Below, piece after piece: positions 26,684 through 34,482 of a stretch of DNA of 50,841 nt. The stretch comes from JBBIRT01 sp037441725 (GTDB lineage: Bacteria > Desulfobacterota > BSN033 > UBA1163): positions 1 through 50,841 of the forward strand of contig JBBIRT010000003.1 of the NCBI GenBank assembly GCA_037441725.1, written 5' to 3'. The translations under genes were made by a program, and so were the position numbers. Below the pieces are notes generated by a model. That model had not been told where the DNA came from and did no database searches. It saw nothing but the letters and a program-made list of their open reading frames with translations. How positions within the stretch are numbered: position 1 is the stretch's first letter; each line of letters starts with the position of its first letter.

Positions 26684-26737
26684 CCTCGTTATCCTTTTTC
26701 TTAACCCATTCATCAAGATGGATTCTCATTGCCCTTT

Positions 26738-26766
26738 TCCATACACCAACCTGAGATTTCTGTCAA
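26738..26766 (-). promoter_or_regulatory. Putative promoter upstream of the kinase leader
   Basis: Minus-strand TTGACA (26766-26761) and TATGGA (26743-26738) are 17 bases apart. The -35 context ACTTGACAGAA is identical to that upstream of the MFS gene at 28257. If used, its transcript would pass through the hairpin at 26646-26683 before reaching the kinase. Confidence 0.4.
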
Positions 26767-27010
26767 GTCATTTCTAAGAGAGCCCTTAATGCCTCACCCG
26801 TTCAAGGAATTAGGCAGGATATTGGAGAATATTTTATAACCAAAACCCCAGTTTGTCCCAAAACTCAAGAATTCCTTATGAACGGGAAGGTTAGGATGGG
26901 TTGGATGAAATAGCTTTTACCAACCCCTATTTAAAATGATCCGCTTTATATAATTATTGGAGATATTCCTGCCTGTTTCTCATAGGGTTCCCACTTCAGG
27001 ATGCATTACA
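26761..27010. repeat. Diverged intergenic repeat, copy B
   Basis: Co-linear counterpart of 20593-20837, ending at the same GGATGCATTACA anchor (26999-27010). It fills most of the 445-base gap between the kinase and the MFS gene. Immediately to its right lies a remnant of a Bcr/CflA-type gene, so the repeat and transporter appear to have been duplicated together. Confidence 0.75.
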
Positions 27011-27014
27011 GGTT

Positions 27015-27071
27015 TCAGGGGCCCTGACCTCTGGAATGGTCAGCTATCTCCATAATGCAACAGCTATTATT
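27015..27071 (+). pseudogene. Remnant of a Bcr/CflA-type MFS gene (C-terminal fragment)
   Basis: Translated in the plus direction this 57-base stretch reads SGALTSGMVSYLHNATAII, matching SGAVASGLVSSLHNGTAIP near the end of the intact transporter at 20971-22191. By eye 45 of 57 bases agree with 22024-22080. No start or upstream coding sequence survives. The fragment joins copy B of the repeat on its left and runs into the 3' end of the convergent MFS gene on its right. Confidence 0.7.
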
Positions 27072-28257
27072 TCTTATATTCTTTTATCACAAGGATGGCA
27101 GGTAAGGCCAAAACCGATAGAATAGCCCAAGAGATAAAGGGAAAACCCACGTTTACATCTGCCAAGCTATTCCCCAAGGGAGGAGCTATGAAAGCACCAA
27201 ACATGCCCATGGTGCTTGCTAATCCTATAGCCGTACCACCATAGGTACTTCCAACACCCTTCATCTCGATCGTCAAAACAATTAAGAGAGCAGAACCGCC
27301 GCTTCGAAAAAAACTCACCAGGATAAGCAACCCCCATATCGCTGGCCCATGGACAATGGATAATAAACCCAGAGAAACGGACATGATGAGGATAGATAAA
27401 AAAAGCACACCTATTTTTGACCCAAATCGGTCAGATAAATAGATAGTGGGAATGATGCCAATACAGCTAACACCGATGAGAATGGTAATCGCACCATCTG
27501 CCAAGGTAGGGGTCCACCCAATAGTCCGCAAATAAAGTGGGAGGTAACCGATTAACCCGGTATTGGCTCCCCATTGAGTAAGCGAAATCAATCCAATCAG
27601 CCACACTTCTTTTAGTCGAATCACATGGAATAGTGCCTGCCGGAAGGAAACCTCTTTTAAATCAGTAATTGATAATTCACTTTTTACCGGCTCTTTACCT
27701 GTCCAAAGCCACAATAAACCTACGATCATAGAAGGTACACCAAAAAGAAGTAAAACATACCTCCAACTCCCGAAAAGAGGTGAAAAGATCGTCGCACTTA
27801 ACATTGTTCCTGTCATTGCTCCAATAGACCAAGCCACATTAATAAGAGCATTCGTGATGTTCAGGTGTCTTCGACTGAACCAGACAGCAGTGACTTTGGG
27901 CACGACACTCGGCACCATAGCCACGACAAGACCGAATAGAAACATTGTACCTGACAAGGAGAGGAAATTGTTGGATAGCCCTCTCAGGGCACCCAATACA
28001 CCACAAAGGAAACACAGAACAATCAGCGTGTTCTTTACACCAAACCGGTCAGCAAGCAATCCTCCAGGAAGTCCTACGAAAACACCTGCCAGGGGGTCCA
28101 TTCCCCAGATTGCCCCTATGGCCACCATACTCAAACCTAAATCGGCAGCAATCTCCTTGAAGAGAACAGGCATGCACATCCTCTGCGCTCCTGCAGTAGC
28201 TCCATAGGTAAGCATGGCTAATAATAAAATATACCACCTGTTATTTGAGTCCTTCAT
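27067..28257 (-). CDS. MFS transporter (CynX/NarK-like)
   Basis: This 396-residue major facilitator protein has twelve predicted helices. The first-half signature GGLLADRFGVKNTLIVL and second-half IYLSDRFGSKIGVLF are present, with a charged cytoplasmic linker between helices 6 and 7 (EPVKSELSITDLKEVSF). It resembles MFS permeases for organic anions or cyanate-type solutes; the substrate is unknown. The start region (MKDSNNRW) has a weak ribosome site. It is the only gene between two repeat-rich gaps and probably has its own promoter at 28310-28338. Confidence 0.83.
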   Translation of the reverse strand: MKDSNNRWYILLLAMLTYGATAGAQRMCMPVLFKEIAADLGLSMVAIGAIWGMDPLAGVFVGLPGGLLADRFGVKNTLIVLCFLCGVLGALRGLSNNFLSLSGTMFLFGLVVAMVPSVVPKVTAVWFSRRHLNITNALINVAWSIGAMTGTMLSATIFSPLFGSWRYVLLLFGVPSMIVGLLWLWTGKEPVKSELSITDLKEVSFRQALFHVIRLKEVWLIGLISLTQWGANTGLIGYLPLYLRTIGWTPTLADGAITILIGVSCIGIIPTIYLSDRFGSKIGVLFLSILIMSVSLGLLSIVHGPAIWGLLILVSFFRSGGSALLIVLTIEMKGVGSTYGGTAIGLASTMGMFGAFIAPPLGNSLADVNVGFPFISWAILSVLALPAILVIKEYKK

Positions 28258-28309
28258 TTTAACCGAGGGATGACTTCATGTTTTTAAACAAATTATGGTC
28301 ACTGCCCAC

Positions 28310-28338
28310 TGCATAAATCAACGTTGAACTTCTGTCAA
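28310..28338 (-). promoter_or_regulatory. Putative promoter of the MFS gene
   Basis: Minus-strand TTGACA (28338-28333) and TATGCA (28315-28310) are separated by 17 bases, about 53 bases before the MFS start at 28257. The ACTTGACAGAA context matches the kinase-side promoter at 26766. Confidence 0.45.
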
Positions 28339-28375
28339 GTTCTTATAGAGAGAGCTCTGAAAAACTTCCAGGAAT

Positions 28376-28535
28376 GAATGGAGAGGTGTCATGCCAAAAC
28401 TTTTGAATGCAGGCGTTTAATTTATGGGTAACCGTCGCCACTGCTAATAATAGTGTAATTTCATCATGTTTCGAAATTTGTGCTTTAATATTAAAGGGAT
28501 CTGCTCAAAAGTTTTTCCATCACACCTCTCCATTC
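28376..28535. mobile_element. MITE-like element with 29-31 bp terminal inverted repeats
   Basis: The left arm 28378-28406 and right arm 28505-28533 are reverse complements with three mismatches in 29 bases, extended outward by a matching GA/TC. Weaker complementarity (CTCTGAAAAA and its partner) continues outside both arms. The interior of about 100 bases has no coding potential. The right arm's outer 18 bases recur at the window start. No clear target-site duplication was found. Size and structure fit a non-autonomous miniature transposable element. Confidence 0.6.
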
Positions 28536-28960
28536 TATATGGCTTAAGATACTTTTTCAGAGATCTCATAGAGAGCTCTAAAAAGGTATCTAAAAAGAAT
28601 TCTTAGACTTGGGAGGTGGGGTGAAAAACTTTCGCCTGCCTGAGGCAGGCAAGAGCAAATACCTTTAATCGTTTGACCCTATTGGTGAATACCCTGAAAA
28701 TACTTGTTTTTCCCTTAAACGTGTTTAGCAAATCCATTTCTAAAGTCCGCATTCGAAGGGTTTGGAACACTACCTCCCCAGTCCTTAGAAGGGTTTTTAG
28801 AGCTCTCATAGAAATGGGGCCCAATGGATCACCGAAGCTGGGGGATTACAGAAATCATTAAAGCATAACCAGGCCTGATGGGTTTTGACCTTGTATAGTG
28901 GGAAATAGGATAAGTTACAAGAGAAAGGTTTCTGACCCATATTTTTAGATCAGAGAAGAT
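28536..28960. other. Repeat-rich intergenic region without a convincing gene
   Basis: These 425 bases contain short open frames on both strands (about 62 and 73 codons) with no recognisable family. A perfect GCCTGCC/GGCAGGC hairpin with a TGA loop lies at 28634-28650. GAGAGCTCTAAAAA occurs at 28572-28585, and its near-complement TTTTTAGAGCTCTC at 28795-28808, framing the region. It looks like decayed or mobile-element-derived sequence. Confidence 0.45.
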
Positions 28961-29353
28961 TTAAAAGGACTTCAATTCCTGGGTTCCCTTTTGGTAACCA
29001 TAATTTTTCACAATCCCCTCTTTATCAAAAAGAATGACCAGAGCATCTTTTTTCTGTTGAATTCGTGTATATTGAAATAGAAGTAAGTTGGTAAAGTAAG
29101 GCTCTTCAATAGTTATCTTAGAAGAGTTCTTACGAAGATAGACATAGATAAAGACGTCTCCATCATATTGTCTTTGAATCCGTTCAGGAGGCCCGAAGAT
29201 CTCCAGAATTTCTCCTTTGGTCGTGGAACCGGGGATGATCTTTTCCTTCGGATCTGATTTTATCTCAGAACCAACATAAACCCTTCCAAGACTACAGCTG
29301 GAGATGATGAATCCCAAAATGGCTATGAGGAAAAAGGTTCTAATGCAGCTCAT
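28961..29353 (-). CDS. BamE/OmlA-like small lipoprotein (copy 2)
   Basis: This 130-residue lipoprotein has a signal peptide ending in the lipobox IISSC, giving a lipidated Cys in the outer or inner membrane. The mature part carries a SmpA/OmlA (BamE-like) pattern, IIPGSTTKGEILEIFGPPERI, then strands with FIYVYLRKNS and a C-terminal GIVKNYGYQKGTQEL. It is paralogous to the gene just upstream. ATG 29353 with AAGGAA is preferred over ATG 29374; it overlaps the upstream gene by 14 bases, so the pair is translationally coupled. The role is probably envelope-related but unproven. Confidence 0.78.
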   Translation of the reverse strand: MSCIRTFFLIAILGFIISSCSLGRVYVGSEIKSDPKEKIIPGSTTKGEILEIFGPPERIQRQYDGDVFIYVYLRKNSSKITIEEPYFTNLLLFQYTRIQQKKDALVILFDKEGIVKNYGYQKGTQELKSF

Positions 29354-29774
29354 CTGTTCCTTTTCGGAACCCATAAAATTTTACCCTTTCATTTTCATCA
29401 AGAAAGATAACCAAATGATCCGACTTCACCTTCGCTTCCACATAATTGATTAGGATGAAGACAATGGCTCGAATATTACCCTGATTATATTGATAGGATA
29501 GGATATTGGCAAATGGATAGCTGGTAAGAGGTTCTCGGGTTACATCTATTTCTCTAAGAATCTCATTGAAAATGGTAGGGCTGATATAGTTCTGTGGAGG
29601 CCCAAACCAACTGATGATCTCCGATTTGGTTGTAACCCCGGGTAGGATCTCCCTGATCTTTTCTTCCGATATTTTTGGGCCCTCATAATAGCGTCCAATG
29701 ACACACCCTCCCAGAAGGATTACAATAAAAAAAATCCAAATGATCTTTTGATAAAATTCAAAACCCCTCTTCAT
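29340..29774 (-). CDS. BamE/OmlA-like small lipoprotein (copy 1)
   Basis: This 144-residue lipoprotein has a hydrophobic signal sequence and lipobox LLGGC. The mature domain has the BamE-like turn ILPGVTTKSEIISWFGPPQNY and ends with ERVKFYGFRKGTDEL, paralleling the next gene. BamE in E. coli assists outer-membrane protein assembly, but many unrelated lipoproteins share the SmpA/OmlA fold, so no specific role is claimed. First gene of a two-gene unit, possibly downstream of the aminotransferase gene (138-base gap). Confidence 0.78.
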   Translation of the reverse strand: MKRGFEFYQKIIWIFFIVILLGGCVIGRYYEGPKISEEKIREILPGVTTKSEIISWFGPPQNYISPTIFNEILREIDVTREPLTSYPFANILSYQYNQGNIRAIVFILINYVEAKVKSDHLVIFLDENERVKFYGFRKGTDELH

Positions 29775-29912
29775 TGGTTCAGCCCCTTTGTAAAGAAAGA
29801 TGGTTTAAGTTTTACATAAAAGGGTTGGAGATTCAAGGAAGGGAAAGATGGACATGATGGGAAACAATTTGAATTGGATCCTTTGCCACCAATCATGACC
29901 GATGGATGGATA

Positions 29913-31109
29913 TTACTGGCTCGGCCCTATTTTATATTTGTCTGCCAACTCTTTAAACCCTGGAAGCGACCTTTCAATCACTTTTCTCTCGACCGCGTAG
30001 GCAATTCTGAAATACCCTGGTTTTCCAAACCCCCTACCTGGAACCGTCAAGATCCGTTTTGAAAGCAATTCCTTCACAAAAACCAAATCATCTTCAATGG
30101 GACTCTTTGGAAATAGATAGAAAGCCCCTTGGGGCTTCACCATTTGGTAACCGAATGAGGTCAAAGCCTCATAAAAGAGATCTCTCTTTTCTTCGTATTC
30201 TCTGACATCCACCGAATTCTTCTGAAGTGGGGCAACCAATCTCTGCATCAAGGCAGGGGCATTAATGAATCCAAGGATTCGATTGCTAAAAATCATGGCC
30301 GAGATCAGTTCATCCCCACCCTCACATAGGGGGTTGACTGCGATGTAACCAATCCTCTCGCCAGGAAGAGAAAGATCCTTGGAATGGGAGGTAACCCGAA
30401 TGGAATGGGGATAATATTGGAAAACTATTGGAATCTGAAGGTGATCAAAGACAATCCGACGGTAAGCCTCATCTGTGATAAGGTAAAGCGTCTTTTGAAG
30501 CTCCTGACTCTTCTCTTTGAGTAATCTTCCTAAGGCTTCAATTGAGTCGTGGGGATATACCACTCCTGTTGGGTTGTTAGGAGAATTGATCAGAATGGCT
30601 TTGGTCTTCTGATTGATTGCCTTTTCAATCTCCTTCAAGTTGAGTGAAAAGTCCTCATTGGTCTCAGCCAGATGGATTTGGCCCCCTGAATTTTCAATAT
30701 AGAATTTAAATTCCATAAAGTAGGGAGAAGGAACAACCACTTCCTCCCCCTCATCCAAGATGGCCTTAAAGACCACATTAAGTCCTCCTGCCTCTCCCAC
30801 TGTCATGATGACATGATTCTCATTAAAAGGAAGCCCAGATTCCTCTTCCAGATACTCTGCAATCATCTTCCTTGTCTCACTATAACCACAATTAGGCATA
30901 TATCGATGCATTCCAGGGATGGGAGAATCAGCAAGAGACTTTAGAGCCCTCTTCAGTGACTCTGGAGGTTCTAAATTTGGATTCCCCAGTGAGAAATCGA
31001 AGACATTTTCCTCTCCATAAAGACGCCTCATCTCCTCGCCCTCTTCAAACATCCTTCTGATCCAGGAAGCACTGTTCAATGCGTTCATTATCTTTTTAGA
31101 AATGGCCAT
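29913..31109 (-). CDS. PLP-dependent class I/II aminotransferase, probably aromatic
   Basis: This 398-residue fold-type I aminotransferase transfers amino groups between an amino acid and 2-oxoglutarate. Active-site landmarks are SPNNPTG (176-182), DEAYR (213-217), the PLP lysine K244 in SHSKDLSLPGERIGY, and a C-terminal FRIAYAV with the substrate-carboxylate Arg. Relatives are usually annotated as aspartate aminotransferase. Here the leader at 31139-31342 encodes a Phe/Tyr-rich peptide and an attenuator, which argues for an aromatic (Phe/Tyr) specificity. AAAGGGGA precedes the ATG. Confidence 0.9.
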   Translation of the reverse strand: MAISKKIMNALNSASWIRRMFEEGEEMRRLYGEENVFDFSLGNPNLEPPESLKRALKSLADSPIPGMHRYMPNCGYSETRKMIAEYLEEESGLPFNENHVIMTVGEAGGLNVVFKAILDEGEEVVVPSPYFMEFKFYIENSGGQIHLAETNEDFSLNLKEIEKAINQKTKAILINSPNNPTGVVYPHDSIEALGRLLKEKSQELQKTLYLITDEAYRRIVFDHLQIPIVFQYYPHSIRVTSHSKDLSLPGERIGYIAVNPLCEGGDELISAMIFSNRILGFINAPALMQRLVAPLQKNSVDVREYEEKRDLFYEALTSFGYQMVKPQGAFYLFPKSPIEDDLVFVKELLSKRILTVPGRGFGKPGYFRIAYAVERKVIERSLPGFKELADKYKIGPSQ

Positions 31110-31138
31110 CTTAAATCCCCTTTCTATTCCCTCATGTC

Positions 31139-31169
31139 AAAAAAAAAGCCATAAGGTTGCCCCTATGGC
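31139..31169 (-). terminator. Attenuator terminator (3:4 hairpin) of the aminotransferase leader
   Basis: On the minus strand GCCATAGGG (31169-31161), a GCAA tetraloop and CCTTATGGC (31156-31148) form a 9-bp stem with one G-U pair, followed by nine T (31147-31139). It lies 29 bases before the aminotransferase start and inside its 5' leader. Confidence 0.9.
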
Positions 31170-31211
31170 CTTAAACGAAAAAGCCATGGGGCCATTTAGG
31201 TCACCCATGGC
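31159..31211 (-). promoter_or_regulatory. Attenuator 1:2 and 2:3 (antiterminator) pairing region
   Basis: On the minus strand segment 1, GCCATGGG (31211-31204), pairs with segment 2, CCCATGGC (31190-31183). The same segment 2, as GCCCCATGGC (31192-31183), can instead pair with segment 3, GCCATAGGGGC (31169-31159), in ten pairs with one bulged A. Segment 3 is also the 5' half of the terminator, so 2:3 and 3:4 exclude each other, as in classical amino-acid biosynthetic attenuators. Confidence 0.85.
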
Positions 31212-31227
31212 TTCTCAATCCATTTAA

Positions 31228-31290
31228 TCAGGATTGAAATGATGGATGACCCTTGCCAAAATAGTAAAAATAAAAGTAAAAGTTAAACAT
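31228..31290 (-). CDS. Phe/Tyr-rich leader peptide
   Basis: This 20-codon frame begins at ATG 31290, five bases after GGAG, and ends at TGA 31230-31228, 17 bases before attenuator segment 1. The peptide starts MFNFYFYFYYFGKG and holds six Phe and four Tyr, nine of them within its first eleven codons. That density in a short frame between a strong promoter and an attenuator is the signature of leader peptides such as those of pheA and pheST. A ribosome stalled at Phe or Tyr codons would cover segment 1 and free segment 2 for the antiterminator. Confidence 0.9.
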   Translation of the reverse strand: MFNFYFYFYYFGKGHPSFQS

Positions 31291-31311
31291 ATTCACTCCA
31301 CTTTTGTCTCA

Positions 31312-31342
31312 ATTATAAAACACAATAAAAGATCATTGTCAA
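31312..31342 (-). promoter_or_regulatory. Promoter of the aminotransferase leader
   Basis: Minus-strand consensus TTGACA (31342-31337) and TATAAT (31317-31312) are perfect hexamers, 19 bases apart. The predicted transcript starts near 31305 and contains the leader peptide. It is divergent from the EF-G promoter. Confidence 0.75.
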
Positions 31343-31350
31343 GGGAAAAT

Positions 31351-31379
31351 TTGACTTTTTATAAAATTCCCTTTAATAT
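31351..31379 (+). promoter_or_regulatory. Putative promoter of the EF-G gene
   Basis: TTGACT (31351-31356) and TAATAT (31374-31379) with a 17-base spacer. Transcription from about 31386 supports translation from ATG 31406 or 31418, not from the upstream in-frame TTG at 31379. Confidence 0.55.
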
Positions 31380-31417
31380 TGCGAAGATATATTATCTTCC
31401 AATTTATGAGAAATGAA

Positions 31418-33472
31418 ATGGTCGGAGAAAAACGACTGATTCGGACAAGAAATATTGGATTCATGGCCCATATTGATGCAGGGAAAACAACCGTCACAGA
31501 AAGGGTCCTCTATTACACCAAGAAGATCCATCGTATGGGAGAGGTGGATGACGGTACAGCCGTGATGGATTGGATGCCACAGGAGCAAGAAAGGGGGATT
31601 ACCATCACCTCTGCTGTGACCAAAGTGGAATGGAAAGGAAATACGATTCATATCATCGACACCCCAGGACACGTAGATTTCACCATTGAGGTTGAACGTT
31701 CATTACGGGTGCTTGATGGAACGATTGCTATCTTCAGTGCTGTGGAGGGAGTTGAACCTCAATCGGAAACGGTTTGGCACCAGGCAGACAAATACCGAGT
31801 CCCCAAAATCGCTTTCATCAATAAAATGGATCGTATCGGAGCCGAATTTTTCGGGACAGTAAAGATGATGATCGACCGCTTAGGGACAAATCCCCTGGTT
31901 ATCCAGATTCCTATTGGAGCAGAAGATCGATTTATTGGGGTCATCGATCTGATCCGATCAAAGGGAATTGTTTGGGACGAACATAGTTTAGGGAGTGAAT
32001 TTAAAGAAATCTCTATTCCAAAGGAAATGGAGTCAACGGTCTATCTCCATCGATCCAGGCTGATGGAGTCCATCGCTGAGTTAGATGAACATCTAATAGA
32101 GAAATATATTAATGGAGAGGAAATCTCTGAATCTGAAATGAAATCTGTTCTTCGGAAGGCAACCCTCTCCATGAAGGCCGTCCCAGTCTTATGTGGGGCA
32201 GCCCTAAGGAATCAAGGGATTCAGCCACTCATTGATGCGATTGTGGACTATCTTCCCTCTCCTTTGGATATCCCTCCGGTTGAAGGAACCCATCCCATCA
32301 CAGGAGAAAAGGAATTTCGAATGGCAAAGGATGAAGAATCCTTTACCTCCTTAGCCTTTAAAATCATGATGGATGAAGGAAGGAAGCTGGTTTATTTACG
32401 GATCTATTCAGGGATCCTGAAAGTTGGAATGGAGGTCTATAACCCTCGTTTGAAGAAGGGAGAGAAGATCTCTCGAATCTTCCAGATGCATGCCCATCAG
32501 CGAACTCGAGTGGAGGAGGCCCGAACCGGAGAAATTGTAGCGGTCATGGGATTAAAAGAGACGACGACTGGAGATACCCTCTGTGATCGAAGTCGCCCTA
32601 TTCTCCTTGAGCCGATTGATTTTTATAAACCTGTGATGTCTGTGGCCGTTGAACCAAAAACCAGTGGAGATCAAGACAAATTGAATGAATCTCTTATGAA
32701 GCTGAGTGAGGAAGACCCCACCTTTCATGTAAAATTTGATGAAGATACTGGTCAGACCATCATCTCAGGAATGGGAGAACTCCACTTAGATGTGCTGGTG
32801 AATCGCCTGATGACTGAATACCATTTAGAGGTCAACGTTGGGAGACCACAGGTGGTTTATCGAGAGACAATTGAGAAAGAGGTTGAGACCTCTGCAAAAT
32901 TTATAAAAGAGATAGAGGAGGTTAAACATTACGCAGAGATCTTCCTTCGTCTTTCACCCCACCAAAGGGGAAAAGGGATTGAGTTTTATTCTGAGGTTTC
33001 AGAAGGAATCTTATCTCCAGGGAGCCTTCTGGCCATCGAAGAGGGGATCAGGGAATCCTCCACGGTAGGGGTGATCCTGGGTTATCCTATGACCGATATT
33101 CGAATAACGTTATTAAAAGCCGTTGTGGATCCAAATCATCCATCCTTACTTGCCCTCAAGGTTGCCTCTTCCAATGCCTTTCGGGAAGGCTGTCGTAAAG
33201 CCCAACCCGTGCTTATGGAACCCATGATGGAGGTCAATATCATCGTCCCTGAAGAGTTTATGGGTGAAGTGGTAGGAGATTTAAAGGCAAGAAAAAGCTC
33301 AGTGGAAGCCATTACTCCAAGAGGAAGGACCACCCTGATCAAAGCGATCTCCCCCTTGACCCGAATGTTCGGTTACTCCACCGATTTGAGATCTCTGACT
33401 CAAGGGAGAGGAACCTTTTCCATGCAATTTTCACATTATGACAAGGTATCAAATGAAAATGTTAGACGATGA
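31418..33472 (+). CDS. Elongation factor G (EF-G paralogue)
   Basis: This translational GTPase drives ribosome translocation or, for some paralogues, recycling. It has 684 residues. G-domain motifs: AHIDAGKTT (G1), RGITIT (G2), DTPGHVDFT (G3), NKMDR (G4) and CGAALRN (G5). Domains II-V follow, with ISGMGELHLDV, the EF-G C-terminal MEPMMEVNIIVPEEFMGEVVGDLKARK, and RGTFSMQFSHY. The start at 31418 aligns with other EF-Gs (TRNIGFMAHIDAGKTT); the ribosome site is weak. It is not next to rpsL, rpsG or tuf, so it is probably a second EF-G beside the str-operon copy. birA overlaps its end. Confidence 0.92.
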   Translation: MVGEKRLIRTRNIGFMAHIDAGKTTVTERVLYYTKKIHRMGEVDDGTAVMDWMPQEQERGITITSAVTKVEWKGNTIHIIDTPGHVDFTIEVERSLRVLDGTIAIFSAVEGVEPQSETVWHQADKYRVPKIAFINKMDRIGAEFFGTVKMMIDRLGTNPLVIQIPIGAEDRFIGVIDLIRSKGIVWDEHSLGSEFKEISIPKEMESTVYLHRSRLMESIAELDEHLIEKYINGEEISESEMKSVLRKATLSMKAVPVLCGAALRNQGIQPLIDAIVDYLPSPLDIPPVEGTHPITGEKEFRMAKDEESFTSLAFKIMMDEGRKLVYLRIYSGILKVGMEVYNPRLKKGEKISRIFQMHAHQRTRVEEARTGEIVAVMGLKETTTGDTLCDRSRPILLEPIDFYKPVMSVAVEPKTSGDQDKLNESLMKLSEEDPTFHVKFDEDTGQTIISGMGELHLDVLVNRLMTEYHLEVNVGRPQVVYRETIEKEVETSAKFIKEIEEVKHYAEIFLRLSPHQRGKGIEFYSEVSEGILSPGSLLAIEEGIRESSTVGVILGYPMTDIRITLLKAVVDPNHPSLLALKVASSNAFREGCRKAQPVLMEPMMEVNIIVPEEFMGEVVGDLKARKSSVEAITPRGRTTLIKAISPLTRMFGYSTDLRSLTQGRGTFSMQFSHYDKVSNENVRR

Positions 33473-34445
33473 AATCCTTCAGATCCTTAGAAAATCTCCT
33501 AATACCTTTTTTTCAGGGGAAGAGATCAGCCACCGCTTAAAGGTCAGCCGAACAGCAGTTTGGAAGAGGATTGCTCGACTCAGGGTCATGGGATATGCGA
33601 TTGAGGCCTCGACTCGATTAGGGTATCGATTGATTCAATCTCCCGACCTCCTGATTCCGTTGGAAGTTGAACCCCTCCTTAAAACCCAATGGATGGGAAA
33701 GACCCTTCACCATTTTCAAACCCTTGACTCCACCAACTCAAAGGCCTACGAATTAGCTTTCCATGGGGCTGAGGAGGGAGAAGTCGTGATCACCGAATCG
33801 CAAACAAAAGGAAGGGGGAGATTGGAAAGATCGTGGTATTCCCCGCCTTTTTTAAATCTTTACCTCTCCGTGATCCTCCGCCCCAAAATCCCACCCCAAC
33901 AAGCTTCTCTTTTGACCCTGCTTGCGGCCATAGCGACGGCTGATGCTATTAAACAAGTCTCTGGGCTCTCACCATTGATCAAATGGCCCAATGATGTCCT
34001 ACTTCGAGACCGAAAGGTAGCCGGTCTCCTCAATGAGATTCATTCTGAAATGGACAGGATCCATTTTGTCATCCTTGGAATAGGGGTCAACCTGAACATG
34101 GAGGAGAAGGATTTCCCAAAGGAGATTCAAGCAACGGCTACCTCTTTAAGGATGGAAATAGGAAGGCCCATTTCAAGAAAGGAGTTTCTCCAATCCCTCT
34201 TATCAGAATTGGAAGCATGGTATACGATTTTTATAAAACAAGGAGGTCAGATCATTTTAAATGCCTGGAGAGAACGTGCCCAGATCAAAGGGAGAGAGGT
34301 GAGGGTGAGTTCTTTTGGGGAAACCTTATTGGGGAGGGCAGTAGACATAGATTCAGATGGAGCCTTGATCTTAGAAACAGAGAATGGAAGCCAAAGAAGG
34401 GTTTTGGCAGGAGATCTGGAGTATTCAGAAAAAAGTAAATCATAG
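33453..34445 (+). CDS. birA: Bifunctional biotin-protein ligase / biotin repressor BirA
   Basis: BirA activates biotin with ATP and attaches it to carboxyl-carrier proteins; with its DNA-binding domain it also represses biotin genes. The protein has an N-terminal winged helix (EEISHRLKVSRTAVWKRIARL), the catalytic domain with GRGRLERSWYSPP and KWPNDVLL, and a small C-terminal SH3-like domain. Several in-frame starts exist; ATG 33453 (330 residues) is favoured because AAGG lies six bases before it, with ATG 33438 and 33459 as alternatives. It overlaps the EF-G gene by about 20 bases. Confidence 0.92.
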   Translation: MKMLDDEILQILRKSPNTFFSGEEISHRLKVSRTAVWKRIARLRVMGYAIEASTRLGYRLIQSPDLLIPLEVEPLLKTQWMGKTLHHFQTLDSTNSKAYELAFHGAEEGEVVITESQTKGRGRLERSWYSPPFLNLYLSVILRPKIPPQQASLLTLLAAIATADAIKQVSGLSPLIKWPNDVLLRDRKVAGLLNEIHSEMDRIHFVILGIGVNLNMEEKDFPKEIQATATSLRMEIGRPISRKEFLQSLLSELEAWYTIFIKQGGQIILNAWRERAQIKGREVRVSSFGETLLGRAVDIDSDGALILETENGSQRRVLAGDLEYSEKSKS

Positions 34446-34482
34446 GAATAGTAAATTCTCTTAGGGGTGATGGGAGGGTCTT

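Noticed and set aside
28603..28861. Overlapping frames on both strands in the repeat-rich gap
   Set aside because: They overlap each other, lack ribosome sites and recognisable motifs, and lie among repeat fragments.
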